From contig VXZQ01000007.1 of assembly GCA_009845425.1 (NCBI GenBank), positions 124,001-188,000 of the forward strand: a stretch of 64,000 bases of DNA, in the 5' to 3' direction. The position numbers were made by a program, and so were the translations under genes. A model generated the notes under the pieces. It saw nothing but the letters and a program-made list of their open reading frames with translations, was not told the DNA's origin and did no database searches. How positions within the stretch are numbered: position 1 is the first letter of the stretch; every line of letters starts with the position of its first letter. The DNA comes from Holophagales bacterium. GTDB taxonomy: Bacteria; Acidobacteriota; Thermoanaerobaculia; Multivoradales; Multivoraceae. Positions 30,207-38,650 of the stretch are shown in pieces.

Positions 30207-31667
30207 CTACGCCGGCAGCCGGACGCTGGCGGCGGCGTGCGAGCCCGTCTGTGGGGCACCCTCCGCCTCGAACACTCGCCCAGGGTTGAGGATGCCCCTC
30301 GGGTCGAGAGTCCGCTTGAGCGTCTTCATCAGGGCGATCTCCTCAGGCGTACGGCTACGGCCCAGGTGGGCCCGCTTCTCGAAGCCGATGCCGTGTTCGG
30401 CCGACACCGAGCCGCCGATCGGCTCGAGGCCTCCGTAAACGACTTCCTCGACCGCGGTGCGCGCCTCAGGAGAACCGTCGCCGACGGCGACCACGACATG
30501 CAGGTTGCCGTCACCGAGGTGGCCGAAGACGACGCACTGGCTTTCCGGCCAGCGCTCGGTCAGGGCGGCCCTGATCCCTGCGACGTAGCTTTCCATGTCG
30601 GCGATCCGGAGGCTGACGTCGAACGTGAAGATCGGCGCCAGGTGGTTGAGCTGTTCGACGTCGTCGCGCAGCGCCCAGATCTCGTCGCGCTCCGCCCTGG
30701 ACCGGCCAAGCACCGCGTCGCCGATCAGGCCGGCTTCCATGCACTCGCCGAGCGTCTCCTCGAACTGCGCCGCGTCCTGCTCGGGCCGCGCACCCAGCGA
30801 CTCGACCAGCACGTAGTAGGGGTCGCCGTGCGGAATCGGCGGCGCCGTCCTGGCTTGCGGGCCGGTGACCAGCTCGTAGAATTCGCGCCACATGACCTCG
30901 AAGGCGCTCATCGAGCCGCCGATCTCCTCTTCCAGCCGGCGCAGCAGCTCGACCACCTCGGTGAAGCCCGGAACCGCGAGCAGGGCGCAGTCGTGGCTGC
31001 GGGGCCGCCGTTCCAGGCGCAGGACGACGCGGGTGACGATTCCCAGGGTGCCCTCGGAACCGACGAAGAGGTGCTTCAGGTCGTAGCCCGCGTTGTTCTT
31101 GACCATCTTGTTCAGGCTCGAGAGCACCGTGCCGTCGGCCAGCACGGCCTCCAGGCCGAGCACCGAATCGCGGGTCATGCCATAGCGGATCGTCCTGTTG
31201 CCCCCGGCGTTGGTCGCCACGTTGCCGCCGATCGTGCACGAGCCGCGCGCGCCCAGGTCGAGCGGGAAGAGCAACCCTTCGGCTTCGGCCGCCCCCTGAA
31301 TGCTCTGCAGCGCGGCGCCCGCCTGAACGGTCATCGTCCGACCTACCGGATCGATCTCCTCGATCGCAGTCATCCGCTCAAGGGTGATCGCGACCTCGAG
31401 ATCGCCGGCGACGCCGCCGCCGACGAGACCGGTCAGCCCGCCCTGCGGCACGACCGGCTGGCTTGCACGATGGCAGGCCGCGAGAGCCGCTGAAAGCTGC
31501 TGCGTTGTCCGCGGCCGTAGCACCGCCCGGGCGGCGCACGGCACCGTGCCCGAACCGTCGCCGGCCCTCGCCGTTACTTCGTCGCCGACGAGGACTCCGT
31601 CATCTCCGAGGGCGTCGCGGAGTTCGGCGAGAAGAGCGTCGCTGGAGCGACGTGGGTGATCGGTCAT
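30207..31667 (-). CDS. FAD-linked oxidase of the GlcD/D-lactate dehydrogenase type
   Basis: This 486-residue flavoenzyme oxidises D-2-hydroxy acids such as D-lactate or glycolate. The PCMH FAD-binding part has 'PQGGLTGLVGGGV' and 'GGNVATNAGGNRTIRYGMTRD'; the C-terminal catalytic part has 'VVFGHLGDGNLHVVV' and 'SVSAEHGIGFEKR' and ends 'LDPRGILNPGRVF', all conserved in the family. There is no iron-sulfur extension, so electrons must pass to a quinone or another carrier through partner proteins. A TATGAT box lies 29 bases before the ATG. It follows the thioesterase gene by 44 bases and the group also contains a D-amino-acid enzyme, suggesting joint handling of D-acids. Confidence 0.87.
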   Translation of the reverse strand: MTDHPRRSSDALLAELRDALGDDGVLVGDEVTARAGDGSGTVPCAARAVLRPRTTQQLSAALAACHRASQPVVPQGGLTGLVGGGVAGDLEVAITLERMTAIEEIDPVGRTMTVQAGAALQSIQGAAEAEGLLFPLDLGARGSCTIGGNVATNAGGNRTIRYGMTRDSVLGLEAVLADGTVLSSLNKMVKNNAGYDLKHLFVGSEGTLGIVTRVVLRLERRPRSHDCALLAVPGFTEVVELLRRLEEEIGGSMSAFEVMWREFYELVTGPQARTAPPIPHGDPYYVLVESLGARPEQDAAQFEETLGECMEAGLIGDAVLGRSRAERDEIWALRDDVEQLNHLAPIFTFDVSLRIADMESYVAGIRAALTERWPESQCVVFGHLGDGNLHVVVAVGDGSPEARTAVEEVVYGGLEPIGGSVSAEHGIGFEKRAHLGRSRTPEEIALMKTLKRTLDPRGILNPGRVFEAEGAPQTGSHAAASVRLPA

Positions 31668-31696
31668 GGCAGTCCAGGGGAGCGCGTGGAGCGCGG

Positions 31697-31702
31697 ATCA
31701 TA
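31697..31702 (-). promoter_or_regulatory. Candidate -10 box (TATGAT) for the GlcD-type oxidase
   Basis: TATGAT on the minus strand lies 29 bases before the ATG at 31667 in a 44-base intergenic gap. No good -35 is seen. It may allow separate expression of the last gene of this cluster. Confidence 0.35.
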
Positions 31703-31711
31703 GCGAGCCGG

Positions 31712-32590
31712 TCACCCCGCGACGCTGTGCTCCCGCTCCCGCAACCGGATCAGGCACTCCTGGCTTGCCGAGGCGACGAGTTCGCCGTCCCGGTTGAACA
31801 CGTGGCCGCGGACGAAGCCGCGGGCGCGGGCGGCGGTCGGGCTCTCCTTGCTGAACAGGAGCCACTCGTCGGCGCGGAAGGGGCGGTGGAACCAGAGAGC
31901 GTGGTCGAGGCTGGCTCCCTGGATCCGGTAGCCCTTCATCGACGGGCCGTGCGGCTGCATCGAGACGGCCATGAAGTCCAGGTCCGACATGTAGGCGAGG
32001 AAGGAGAGGTGGACAGTGTGGTCGTCGGGCAGCCGTTCCCGGCAGCGGAGCCAGGTGTTCTTACGCGGTTCCGTGGCTTGGCGGCCCTCGCGCGGCAGCA
32101 TCTGGATTCCCTCGACCTGGCGGCTGTCGATCACTTCGAAGCGGTGGGCGAAGCGCCTGTAGGACGGGTCGTCCTTCGCCATCTTCCGGTAGATGTCCCC
32201 GTCCGAGGCCAGATCGTCGGGCGGCGGCACGTCCGGCATGTCGGACTGGTGCTCCAGACCGCCTTCCTCGACCTGGAAGGATGAGGACATGTTGAAGATG
32301 GCCCGGCCGTGCTGGATACCGACGACGCGGCGGGTGGTGAAGCTCCTCCCGTCGCGGATGCGGTCGACGTCGAAGAGAATCGGCCGCTCCGGATCGCCGC
32401 GGCGCAGGAAGTAGGCGTGGATGGAGTGCAGGTGGCGGTTCTCGACCGTCTTCGAGGCGGCGACGATGGCCTGACCGAGCACCTGGCCGCCGAAGACGTG
32501 GTTGCCCGGACCGTTCTGCGCCCGGAACAGGTTCTCCTCGATCTGCTCCATCTGCAGCAGGTCGACCATCTCCTGGACCGCGCCGTTCAT
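31712..32590 (-). CDS. tesB: Acyl-CoA thioesterase II
   Basis: This 292-residue double-hotdog thioesterase hydrolyses acyl-CoA to free acid and CoA. The N-terminal hotdog has 'HVFGGQVLGQAIVAASKTV' and 'HSIHAYFLRRGDPERPI', and 'DGRSFTTRRVVGIQHGRAIF'; the second half has 'LSFLAYMSDLDFMAV' and 'GASLDHALWFHRPFRADEW', with the aspartate of the catalytic D/T/Q triad in 'SLDHALW'. The end, 'LVASASQECLIR', is typical. Its ATG overlaps the stop codon of the LOG-like gene as ATGA, so the two are translated together. It could limit acyl-CoA flow into storage lipid, but that is speculation. Confidence 0.92.
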   Translation of the reverse strand: MNGAVQEMVDLLQMEQIEENLFRAQNGPGNHVFGGQVLGQAIVAASKTVENRHLHSIHAYFLRRGDPERPILFDVDRIRDGRSFTTRRVVGIQHGRAIFNMSSSFQVEEGGLEHQSDMPDVPPPDDLASDGDIYRKMAKDDPSYRRFAHRFEVIDSRQVEGIQMLPREGRQATEPRKNTWLRCRERLPDDHTVHLSFLAYMSDLDFMAVSMQPHGPSMKGYRIQGASLDHALWFHRPFRADEWLLFSKESPTAARARGFVRGHVFNRDGELVASASQECLIRLREREHSVAG

Positions 32591-33165
32591 CGAGGCGGGA
32601 TGGTAACGGTGCGGCGCAGCCAGTCGACGAGCTGGTCCAGATCGGTGAAGAGGCGCGCGCCGGCCGCGGCCGCGGCGGTCGACTGGGCGCTGTCGCCGGG
32701 CGGCCGGTCGAAGACGGCCAGTGGTCGCCGGTAGCGGAGCGACAGCTCGATCTCGCTCCAGGTGCCGGCGCTGCCCGGCAGGGCGACCACGGCGTCGGCG
32801 GAGAGGACGTTGATGTGGTTGCGCGAGAAGGGACCGGTGCCTGCCGCGCCGGACAGCGGCAGGTGGGTGCGGATCACGACCTCCACCCACGGGTTCGGGT
32901 AACCGTCGGGCGAGCCGTCGCCGTCCTGCTGGCACGGAACGACTCCCAGGCACAGGCCCACCCGATCCTCGGTTTCGGCGAAGGCCTGGCTCGTGGCCGT
33001 CATCGTGCCGCGGCCGGCGCCGGTCAGCAGATGCCAGCCGTTCCCGGCGATCGCGTGGCCCAGGGGCGCGGCCAGATCTTCGTGGCTTTCGGTGCCGGAA
33101 CCCATCACGCCGACGATGGGGAGCCGCTCGACTACTGGGACTTGCCCCGGGCGCTGATCGGCCAC
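32587..33165 (-). CDS. TIGR00725/LOG-like nucleotide-binding-fold protein
   Basis: The 192-residue protein has a Rossmann-like fold with 'LPIVGVMGSGTESHEDLAAPLG' at the N-terminus, 'GWHLLTGAGRGTMTATSQ' and 'VVALPGSAGTWSEIELSLRY'. The last matches the P-G-G-x-G-T-x-x-E motif of LOG and molybdenum-cofactor-carrier proteins, with serine in place of the second glycine. LOG enzymes release ribose-phosphate from cytokinin nucleotides or related nucleotides. The first Rossmann strand needs the GTG 33165 start, which makes the gene overlap the upstream coding region by 34 bases. It is coupled to the thioesterase downstream. Confidence 0.75.
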   Translation of the reverse strand: MADQRPGQVPVVERLPIVGVMGSGTESHEDLAAPLGHAIAGNGWHLLTGAGRGTMTATSQAFAETEDRVGLCLGVVPCQQDGDGSPDGYPNPWVEVVIRTHLPLSGAAGTGPFSRNHINVLSADAVVALPGSAGTWSEIELSLRYRRPLAVFDRPPGDSAQSTAAAAAGARLFTDLDQLVDWLRRTVTIPPR

Positions 33166-34370
33166 AGTTCCTCCACCCGGCCGTCCCGTACCGGGTAGTA
33201 AACGTCGTAGAGGTTGACCGTCGGGTCGCAGTGGGGGGTGATGCAGCGGAGCCGGTCGCCGAGTTGCACGGGCCTGGTCGCCTCGGCGATCCGGAGAATG
33301 CCGTGCTCGTCGCCGCCCCAGCCGTAGACCACGCCGCCGACATCGGCGAGCTGCGGGCGGTCGGCGTCCGAGGCGAACGCCTTGTAGCCGCCGTCGGTCG
33401 TGATCAGGTCGGGCACCGGCTGGCTGATCGCCGTCACCTGCACAAAGAGCGAGGTCTCGAAGTCGTCGAAGACGTCTCCGTTGCGACCGCCGATCCGCAG
33501 GTACTGCTCGTCCATGAACAGGTAGGAACCGACCTGGAGATCGGTCATGCCATCGACCTCCGAGTCGATGTCCCAGGTGCCCGTGCCGCCGCCGCTCAAC
33601 ACGCTGACGGAGATGCCGTCGGCCTCGATCAGCCGCCTCGTCTCGACCGCGGCCTCGAGTGCCTCGAGGGACCGGGCCTGCCGCTCGGCGTGGCCGTGGA
33701 CGTGCATCAGGTGGCCGGCGTAGGCCTGAAGGCCGCGCAGGTCGAGATTGGGCAGACCGTCGATCGTCCGCGCCAGTTCGAGCGCCGGCTCACCGGTGGC
33801 GACGCCGGTACGCCGGGTGCCGACATCGAGGTCGACCAGGACGCGCTGGGTGGCGCTCTCGGCGACCGCCGCCTGGTGGAGCCGTTCGGCCGCGGCCCGG
33901 TTGTCGACCACCAGGGTGACCTCCGGGCTCTGCTTCGAGAGGGCGACGACGCGCCCGATCTTGTCGTCGGTGACGACCGGCGAGGTGATCAGGACCTCGT
34001 CGACGCCTGCCTCGACCATGACCTCCGCCTCGCTGACCTTGGCGCAGCAGACGCCGACCGCGCCGAGTTCCATCTGGCGTTTCGCCAGGAGCGGGCACTT
34101 GTGGGTCTTCGTGTGGGGGCGCAGTGAGATGCCCCGTTCCTCGGCGTGGGCGGCCATCTTCGCCAGGTTCAACTCCATCCTGGCGACGTCGATGAGCAGG
34201 GCCGGCGTCGGCACGTTCTCGACCGGGAGTGGCGTGTCGAGTGGAATCGGCTCGTGGCTCAACGCGGGCTCCGCGGAACGGACGGTTACACCGGAACTGC
34301 AGGCGACGGTCGCGCCGCCGGCCGCTCCGACCGCGCCCAGGAACGCGCGTCGCGTGGTGTGGTGCGCCAT
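33132..34370 (-). CDS. Exported D-threonine aldolase/D-serine deaminase-like PLP enzyme
   Basis: The 412-residue protein has a twin-arginine signal 'TRRAFLGAVG' and a lipobox-like 'TVACSS', so it appears to be folded before export and lipid-anchored. The alanine-racemase-like barrel has 'LRPHTKTHKCPLLAKRQ', where the lysine binds PLP, 'VLVDLDVGTRRTGVATG' and 'VLSGGGTGTWDID'; the end has 'CITPHCDPTVNLYDVYYP', whose H-C-D residues bind a divalent metal in the DSD1 and D-threonine aldolase family. It acts on D-amino acids with a beta-hydroxyl or similar. A TATAGT box lies 11 bases before ATG. It is the first gene of a cluster with LOG-like, TesB and GlcD-type genes. Confidence 0.87.
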   Translation of the reverse strand: MAHHTTRRAFLGAVGAAGGATVACSSGVTVRSAEPALSHEPIPLDTPLPVENVPTPALLIDVARMELNLAKMAAHAEERGISLRPHTKTHKCPLLAKRQMELGAVGVCCAKVSEAEVMVEAGVDEVLITSPVVTDDKIGRVVALSKQSPEVTLVVDNRAAAERLHQAAVAESATQRVLVDLDVGTRRTGVATGEPALELARTIDGLPNLDLRGLQAYAGHLMHVHGHAERQARSLEALEAAVETRRLIEADGISVSVLSGGGTGTWDIDSEVDGMTDLQVGSYLFMDEQYLRIGGRNGDVFDDFETSLFVQVTAISQPVPDLITTDGGYKAFASDADRPQLADVGGVVYGWGGDEHGILRIAEATRPVQLGDRLRCITPHCDPTVNLYDVYYPVRDGRVEELWPISARGKSQ

Positions 34371-34381
34371 TCGAAGCTGCG

Positions 34382-34387
34382 ACTATA
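34382..34387 (-). promoter_or_regulatory. -10 box (TATAGT) for the D-amino acid enzyme cluster
   Basis: TATAGT on the minus strand ends 11 bases before ATG 34370. No Shine-Dalgarno sequence is visible, so the leader would be only a few bases long. Confidence 0.45.
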
Positions 34388-34411
34388 GCGGCGCTCCTAG
34401 GTTAGGCCCGG

Positions 34412-34417
34412 TAGTCT
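34412..34417 (+). promoter_or_regulatory. -10 box (TAGTCT) for the VWFA-like gene
   Basis: TAGTCT ends 10 bases before ATG 34428, again with no Shine-Dalgarno sequence. The 57-base divergent gap therefore holds two start-proximal -10 boxes back to back. Confidence 0.4.
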
Positions 34418-34427
34418 GGTCCGGCCC

Positions 34428-35597
34428 ATGAAGATCGCCGCAGGTTCCCTGGTCCTGTTCGCCGCGGCTCTGCCTGCCCAGCCGCCGCCGGACCGGACGT
34501 TCACCGACGCGGTCGAGGTGGCGGAGTCGTCGGTGGTCATCGAACTGCCGCGGCTGCGCGGCGTGAAGCCGTCGGACTTCGAACCGGGCGACTTCGTCGT
34601 GGAGGTGGCCGGCGAGCGGCGCCGCGTGACCGGCGTGTCCGCACTCGATCTGAAGGCGAATCCTCGGCCGGTGCTCGTCTATGTGGACGCCATGCTGGCC
34701 AAGGCGGAGACGGTGCGCCTCGGTGCGGAGGCGCTGGCGAGACACGCGAGGCGGCTGGTGGCGCTGGGGCCGGTCGAAGTCGCCCTTGACGACGGTGCGC
34801 CTGGAGGCGCGGAACAGCGGCTCGCCGCGACGACGGAGCCGGGAGCCGTTGAGGCGGCGCTGGAGCAGATTGCCGGGGAAGGCCTGGGCCGCGACGCCTA
34901 CTTCGAGGCCGGGAACCGTCCGCTGGACCTGCCGACCTACGCCGAGGTCGTGCGTGAATCGGCGGCGCGCCTCCTGGAAGAGACCAGTTCGCGCTGCGCC
35001 GATCCGCCGTGCTTCCTGTTCTGGCTGAGCGACGGGTTTCCCGCCCTGGACGATGCCGGCGTACGGGCCGCCGGCGACCTGGAGGCCGGGCTGGCCGCGG
35101 ACGGCTGGATCGTGGTTGCCATGGCGCTTCACGTACCAACGCCGGATCCCGACGTCGGCGAGCCGCGGCCGGTCAGCTACGAGCAGTGGAAGGCGATGAC
35201 GCCAGGAGTCAAGATGGCGCCGTCGCCGGGCGAGATCAGCCGTCTGCAGGGGCTCTCGGCCAGTAGCTTCGACCTCTACGTCGAGCCGAGGTACGAGCCG
35301 CTGCGGCTTGCGGCGATCGCCTCCTGTGGAGCGGCGCTGCGTGTCGAGCACCAGCTCGCGGCAGAGTTCGAGCGGCTGGAGCGGAGGCTCCTGCTGCGCT
35401 TCGCCTCCGAGGCCGGGGGGACGGACCGGGAGGCCCTGGCGGCGATGCGGTTCCTGCCGGTGGAGGTCCGCCTGGCGGAGGTGTCGCGGTTCGCGGATCG
35501 ACGGAAGTTCAAGCGGTGGCTGGGACTGGTGCCGCAGGAGGAGCGGCTGCGCTTCGGGCGGTGGGTGCATGCTCGCCGCTTCGCGGCATCGCGCTAA
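34428..35597 (+). CDS. Exported VWFA-related protein
   Basis: The 389-residue product has a short signal peptide ending 'ALPAQ'. It resembles the VWFA-related proteins common in acidobacteria: 'FTDAVEVAESSVVIELPRL' at the start, where a beta-domain before the VWA part begins, 'VLVYVDAMLAKAETVRLG' as the first VWA strand, and 'PCFLFWLSDGFPALDDAG' as the later strand-turn with the D-G-F motif. The metal-ion-dependent adhesion site is weak: I see no clean D-x-S-x-S, since 'VDAMLAKAE' occupies that place. The C-terminal half is rich in arginine and glutamate and mostly helical. Binding partner unknown. A hairpin follows the stop codon. Confidence 0.65.
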   Translation: MKIAAGSLVLFAAALPAQPPPDRTFTDAVEVAESSVVIELPRLRGVKPSDFEPGDFVVEVAGERRRVTGVSALDLKANPRPVLVYVDAMLAKAETVRLGAEALARHARRLVALGPVEVALDDGAPGGAEQRLAATTEPGAVEAALEQIAGEGLGRDAYFEAGNRPLDLPTYAEVVRESAARLLEETSSRCADPPCFLFWLSDGFPALDDAGVRAAGDLEAGLAADGWIVVAMALHVPTPDPDVGEPRPVSYEQWKAMTPGVKMAPSPGEISRLQGLSASSFDLYVEPRYEPLRLAAIASCGAALRVEHQLAAEFERLERRLLLRFASEAGGTDREALAAMRFLPVEVRLAEVSRFADRRKFKRWLGLVPQEERLRFGRWVHARRFAASR

Positions 35598-35621
35598 GTG
35601 CCGGCCGGAAGGCCGGCGCAC
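35598..35621. terminator. Hairpin between the VWFA-like gene and the Mrp operon
   Basis: CCGGCC and GGCCGG pair around GGAA (35601-35616), flanked by GTG and CGCAC. The same arm, GTGCCGGCC...GGCCGGCGC, is found at 6754-6775, and the inverse arm at 28745-28755. Located between convergent genes; no T-tract. Confidence 0.45.
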
Positions 35622-35642
35622 CGACAGTCAGTCGTCGCTTGG

Positions 35643-37130
35643 CTAGAAGCTGAGCAGTGTGGCCAGTTCACCGGCGACGAAGAACAGGGCCAGCGAAAGC
35701 AGCGCCGTCAGCACCAGAGGCGCAACGCAGAGGAACGGCGCTTCGGCGATCGGCTTCCGATCGCCGCCGGCGCTGCCGCTTGGGCCGGCGGTGGGCGAGG
35801 TCGCGAAGAAGCCGCGAACGACCACCGGCATCAGGTAGAAGACGGCGAGCAGGGAACTCACCATCAGCACCCCCAGAAACGCGGCTTGCCACGCGAATCC
35901 GGTCTCGAGCGCGCCGACCATCAGGTACCACTTGGCCCAGGATCCGCCCAGCGGCGGGATGCCGATGATCGAGAGCGAGGCGAGGAAGAAGGCGGCGAAG
36001 GTCCAGGGCATGGTGCGGCCGAGCCCGTCGAGTTCGCTCACCTTCTTCTTGTGGGTGGCGACCAGGATGGCGCCGGCGCAGAAGAAGAGGGTGATCTTGC
36101 CGGCGGCGTGCATCGCGATCTGCAGTCCGCCGGCGAGAACGCCCGTGGCCGTGGCCATCGCCGCGCCGAGGACGATGTAGGCGAGCTGGCTGATCGTCGA
36201 GTAGGCGAGCCGCGCCTTCAGGTTGTCCTGGCGGATGGCGACGACTGCCGCCATCAGCATCGTGAACGAGGCGATCGTCATCAGCGCGAGCGACGCGTTG
36301 CTGCCGGCGAGCAGGTCGAGGCCGAAGACGTAGACGACGACCTTGAGGATCGCGAACACGCCCGCCTTGACCACCGCGACCGCGTGCAGCAGCGCGCTGA
36401 CCGGGGTCGGCGCCACCATGGCGTTCGGGAGCCAGCGGTGGAAGGGCATGAGCGCCGCCTTGCCGGCGCCGAAGGCGTAGAGCAGCAGGAGCACCGTGAC
36501 CATCCCGGAACTCGGTTCGGAACCCAGGATGCCGCCGGGGGTGAACTCGATCGTGCCGGTCAGCCGCCAGGTGAACAGGATGGCGAACAGCAGGAAGGAG
36601 ATCGAGGTGAAGAGGAGGATGCCCAGATAGACGCGTCCCGCGCGCCTCGCCTCGTTTGTCCCGTGGTGGGTGACGAGCGGGAAGGTGAGAAGCGTCAGCG
36701 CTTCGTAGAAGAGGAACAGCGTGAACAGGTTGCGGGCGAACGCGATGCCGAGCGCGGCGAAGATGGAGAGGGCGAAGAAGGTGAAGAACCGCGTCTGGTT
36801 GTGCTCGTGGTGGCCGCGCATGTAGCCGACGGCGTAGATCGAGGTCACGATCCAGAGGCCGCTCGCCACCAGGCCGTAGAGCAGCCCCAGAGGCTCGACC
36901 TGGAACGCGAGTTCCACCCCCGGCAGCACCTCGAGCAGGACGAGTTCCGGCCGGCCGCCGCGCAGAACGTCGTCGCCGAGTTGCCAGACGGCGACGAACG
37001 TGCCGGCGCCGACCAGCGGCGTGGCGACGTCACGCAGGTTCGGATGCCCGAGGCGGCCGAAGATCTGGCAGGAGACCGCCGCCACCACGGGCAGCAGCAG
37101 AGCGACCAGAATCGTCGTCCCGGAACTCAT
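35643..37130 (-). CDS. Proton-conducting antiporter subunit, second MrpD/NuoM-like protein
   Basis: This 495-residue protein has about fourteen membrane segments of the ND2/4/5 antiporter type. 'LFLFYEALTLLTFPLV' supplies the TM5 glutamate, 'GAGKAALMPFHRWLPNAMVAPTPVSALLHAVAVVKAG' spans the TM7 lysine and the TM8 histidine-lysine pair (positions about 225-260), and 'MHAAGKITLFFCAGA' the TM12 lysine. These residues form the proton channel. It is the last gene of the eight-gene operon, 7 bases after the mrpD gene. It might replace the N-terminal half of MrpA, which is absent, or make a separate ion path; a hydrogenase or complex I origin is also possible. Confidence 0.85.
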   Translation of the reverse strand: MSSGTTILVALLLPVVAAVSCQIFGRLGHPNLRDVATPLVGAGTFVAVWQLGDDVLRGGRPELVLLEVLPGVELAFQVEPLGLLYGLVASGLWIVTSIYAVGYMRGHHEHNQTRFFTFFALSIFAALGIAFARNLFTLFLFYEALTLLTFPLVTHHGTNEARRAGRVYLGILLFTSISFLLFAILFTWRLTGTIEFTPGGILGSEPSSGMVTVLLLLYAFGAGKAALMPFHRWLPNAMVAPTPVSALLHAVAVVKAGVFAILKVVVYVFGLDLLAGSNASLALMTIASFTMLMAAVVAIRQDNLKARLAYSTISQLAYIVLGAAMATATGVLAGGLQIAMHAAGKITLFFCAGAILVATHKKKVSELDGLGRTMPWTFAAFFLASLSIIGIPPLGGSWAKWYLMVGALETGFAWQAAFLGVLMVSSLLAVFYLMPVVVRGFFATSPTAGPSGSAGGDRKPIAEAPFLCVAPLVLTALLSLALFFVAGELATLLSF

Positions 37131-37137
37131 CGTCGAC

Positions 37138-38622
37138 TCAGATTCCACCCGCGAGCAGGAGTTCGGCCGCTTCCCTGGCGACACCGTAGGTCCAGTTCGT
37201 GGTGAGGCCGAAGAAGACCGCCGCCGCGGCGAGTACCCATGTCGGCGCGAGCATTCCGAAGGGAGCCTCCCGTACATGGTCGATCGGCTGCGTCTCGGGC
37301 GGCTTGCGGAAGTAGACGACCTCGACCACCTTGCCGACGTAGACCAGGGCCAGCAGCGAGCTCAGCAGGATGAGCACCGCGGCCGCGGTCCAGCCGCGCT
37401 CCAGCACGCCGGATACCAGGTACCACTTGCTGACGAAGCCGACCGTGCCCGGAACGCCGATCAGGCTCAGGCCCGCGATGACCAGCGCGGCCGAAGTGAG
37501 CGGCATGCGGCGGCCGATGCCGGCGAGCGCGTCGATGTGGACCGAGCCGACCCGGTAGAGCAGGCAGGCGACGACCAGGAACAATCCCCCCTTCATCACC
37601 GCGTGGTTGAACAGGTGGACCAGGCCGCCGGCCAGGCCGGTCGCGTTGGCGGTCGAGAGGCCGAGGGTCATGTAGCCGATCTGGGCGACGCTCGAGTAGG
37701 CCAGCAGCCGCCGCAGGTCGGTCTGGAAGATCGCGGCGCCGGAGGCCAGGAACATCGCGAGGATGGAGAGCGGCAGCAGCACGGCCTGGAGCCGCAGTTC
37801 CTCGAACACGAAGGGCGCGCCGAAGATCGTGAACAGGATCATCGCCAGCAGGTAGAAGGAGACCTTGGTCGCCGTCGCGGCAAGAAAGGCGCTGACCTTG
37901 GGCGGCGCGAACGAGTAGGCGTTCGGTAGCCAGTGGTGCAGCGGGAACACCGCCAGCTTGATCGAGATGCCGACGACCAGAAGCGCCAGGGCGAGCACGG
38001 TGCCGCGATCGTCGAGCGACGGCTCGAGGCGGACGGCGATGTCGCGCAGGTTCAGGGTGCCCGTCACCTGGTAGAGGAGGCCGACGCCCAGCATGAAGAA
38101 GACGCCGCCGATCGTGCCCATGACCAGGTAGTAGAAGGCAGACAGCACGGCGCGCCGGTGGCCGCCGAGGCTGACCAGGATGTAGGACGACAGCGACGAG
38201 ATCTCGAGAAACACGAAGATGTTGAAGGCGTCGCCGGTGATCGTCATGCCGAGCAGACCGGAGATGCAGAGCAGGAACACCGCGTAGTAGAGGTGCTTGC
38301 GCTGCTCCGGCACGCGCGGCGGACCGCCACGGGAGTCGAAGCTCAGGACCACCAGGGCCATCGCGGTGACCAGGGCGAGCAGATAGGCGTTGACGGTCGA
38401 AACCCGGTGCTCGATTCCCAGCGGCGGCGGCCAGCCGCCGAGCTGGTAGGAGATCACGCCGCCGCCCCGCACTTCGAGCAGCACGGCGACCGCGATCGCG
38501 AAGCAGAGCGCGACGACGCCGAGACTGAACAGGCGACAGAGCCGCGGGTGGCGCACCAGCACGCAAACGGGCGCGGCGAGCAGCGGCAGGACGACCTCGA
38601 GGACGACGATCTTCTCGATCAC
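37138..38622 (-). CDS. mrpD: Mrp antiporter subunit D
   Basis: The 494-residue subunit has the ND-type fold: 'FVFLEISSLSSYILVSLGG' with the TM5 glutamate, 'VVGISIKLAVFPLHHWLPNAY' with the TM7 lysine, and 'HAVMKGGLFLVVACLLY' with the TM12 lysine. The motif 'SYSFAPPKVSAFLAA'-like stretch and 'RLLAYSSVAQIGYM' are typical of MrpD. It should move protons in exchange for sodium or potassium as part of the Mrp complex. The exact start is uncertain: GTG 38622 gives a natural N-terminus but no good Shine-Dalgarno sequence. It follows mrpC by 28 bases and precedes a second ND-type gene by 7. Confidence 0.9.
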   Translation of the reverse strand: MIEKIVVLEVVLPLLAAPVCVLVRHPRLCRLFSLGVVALCFAIAVAVLLEVRGGGVISYQLGGWPPPLGIEHRVSTVNAYLLALVTAMALVVLSFDSRGGPPRVPEQRKHLYYAVFLLCISGLLGMTITGDAFNIFVFLEISSLSSYILVSLGGHRRAVLSAFYYLVMGTIGGVFFMLGVGLLYQVTGTLNLRDIAVRLEPSLDDRGTVLALALLVVGISIKLAVFPLHHWLPNAYSFAPPKVSAFLAATATKVSFYLLAMILFTIFGAPFVFEELRLQAVLLPLSILAMFLASGAAIFQTDLRRLLAYSSVAQIGYMTLGLSTANATGLAGGLVHLFNHAVMKGGLFLVVACLLYRVGSVHIDALAGIGRRMPLTSAALVIAGLSLIGVPGTVGFVSKWYLVSGVLERGWTAAAVLILLSSLLALVYVGKVVEVVYFRKPPETQPIDHVREAPFGMLAPTWVLAAAAVFFGLTTNWTYGVAREAAELLLAGGI

Positions 38623-38650
38623 GACGATTCTCTCGATGCCGGAAGGCGCC

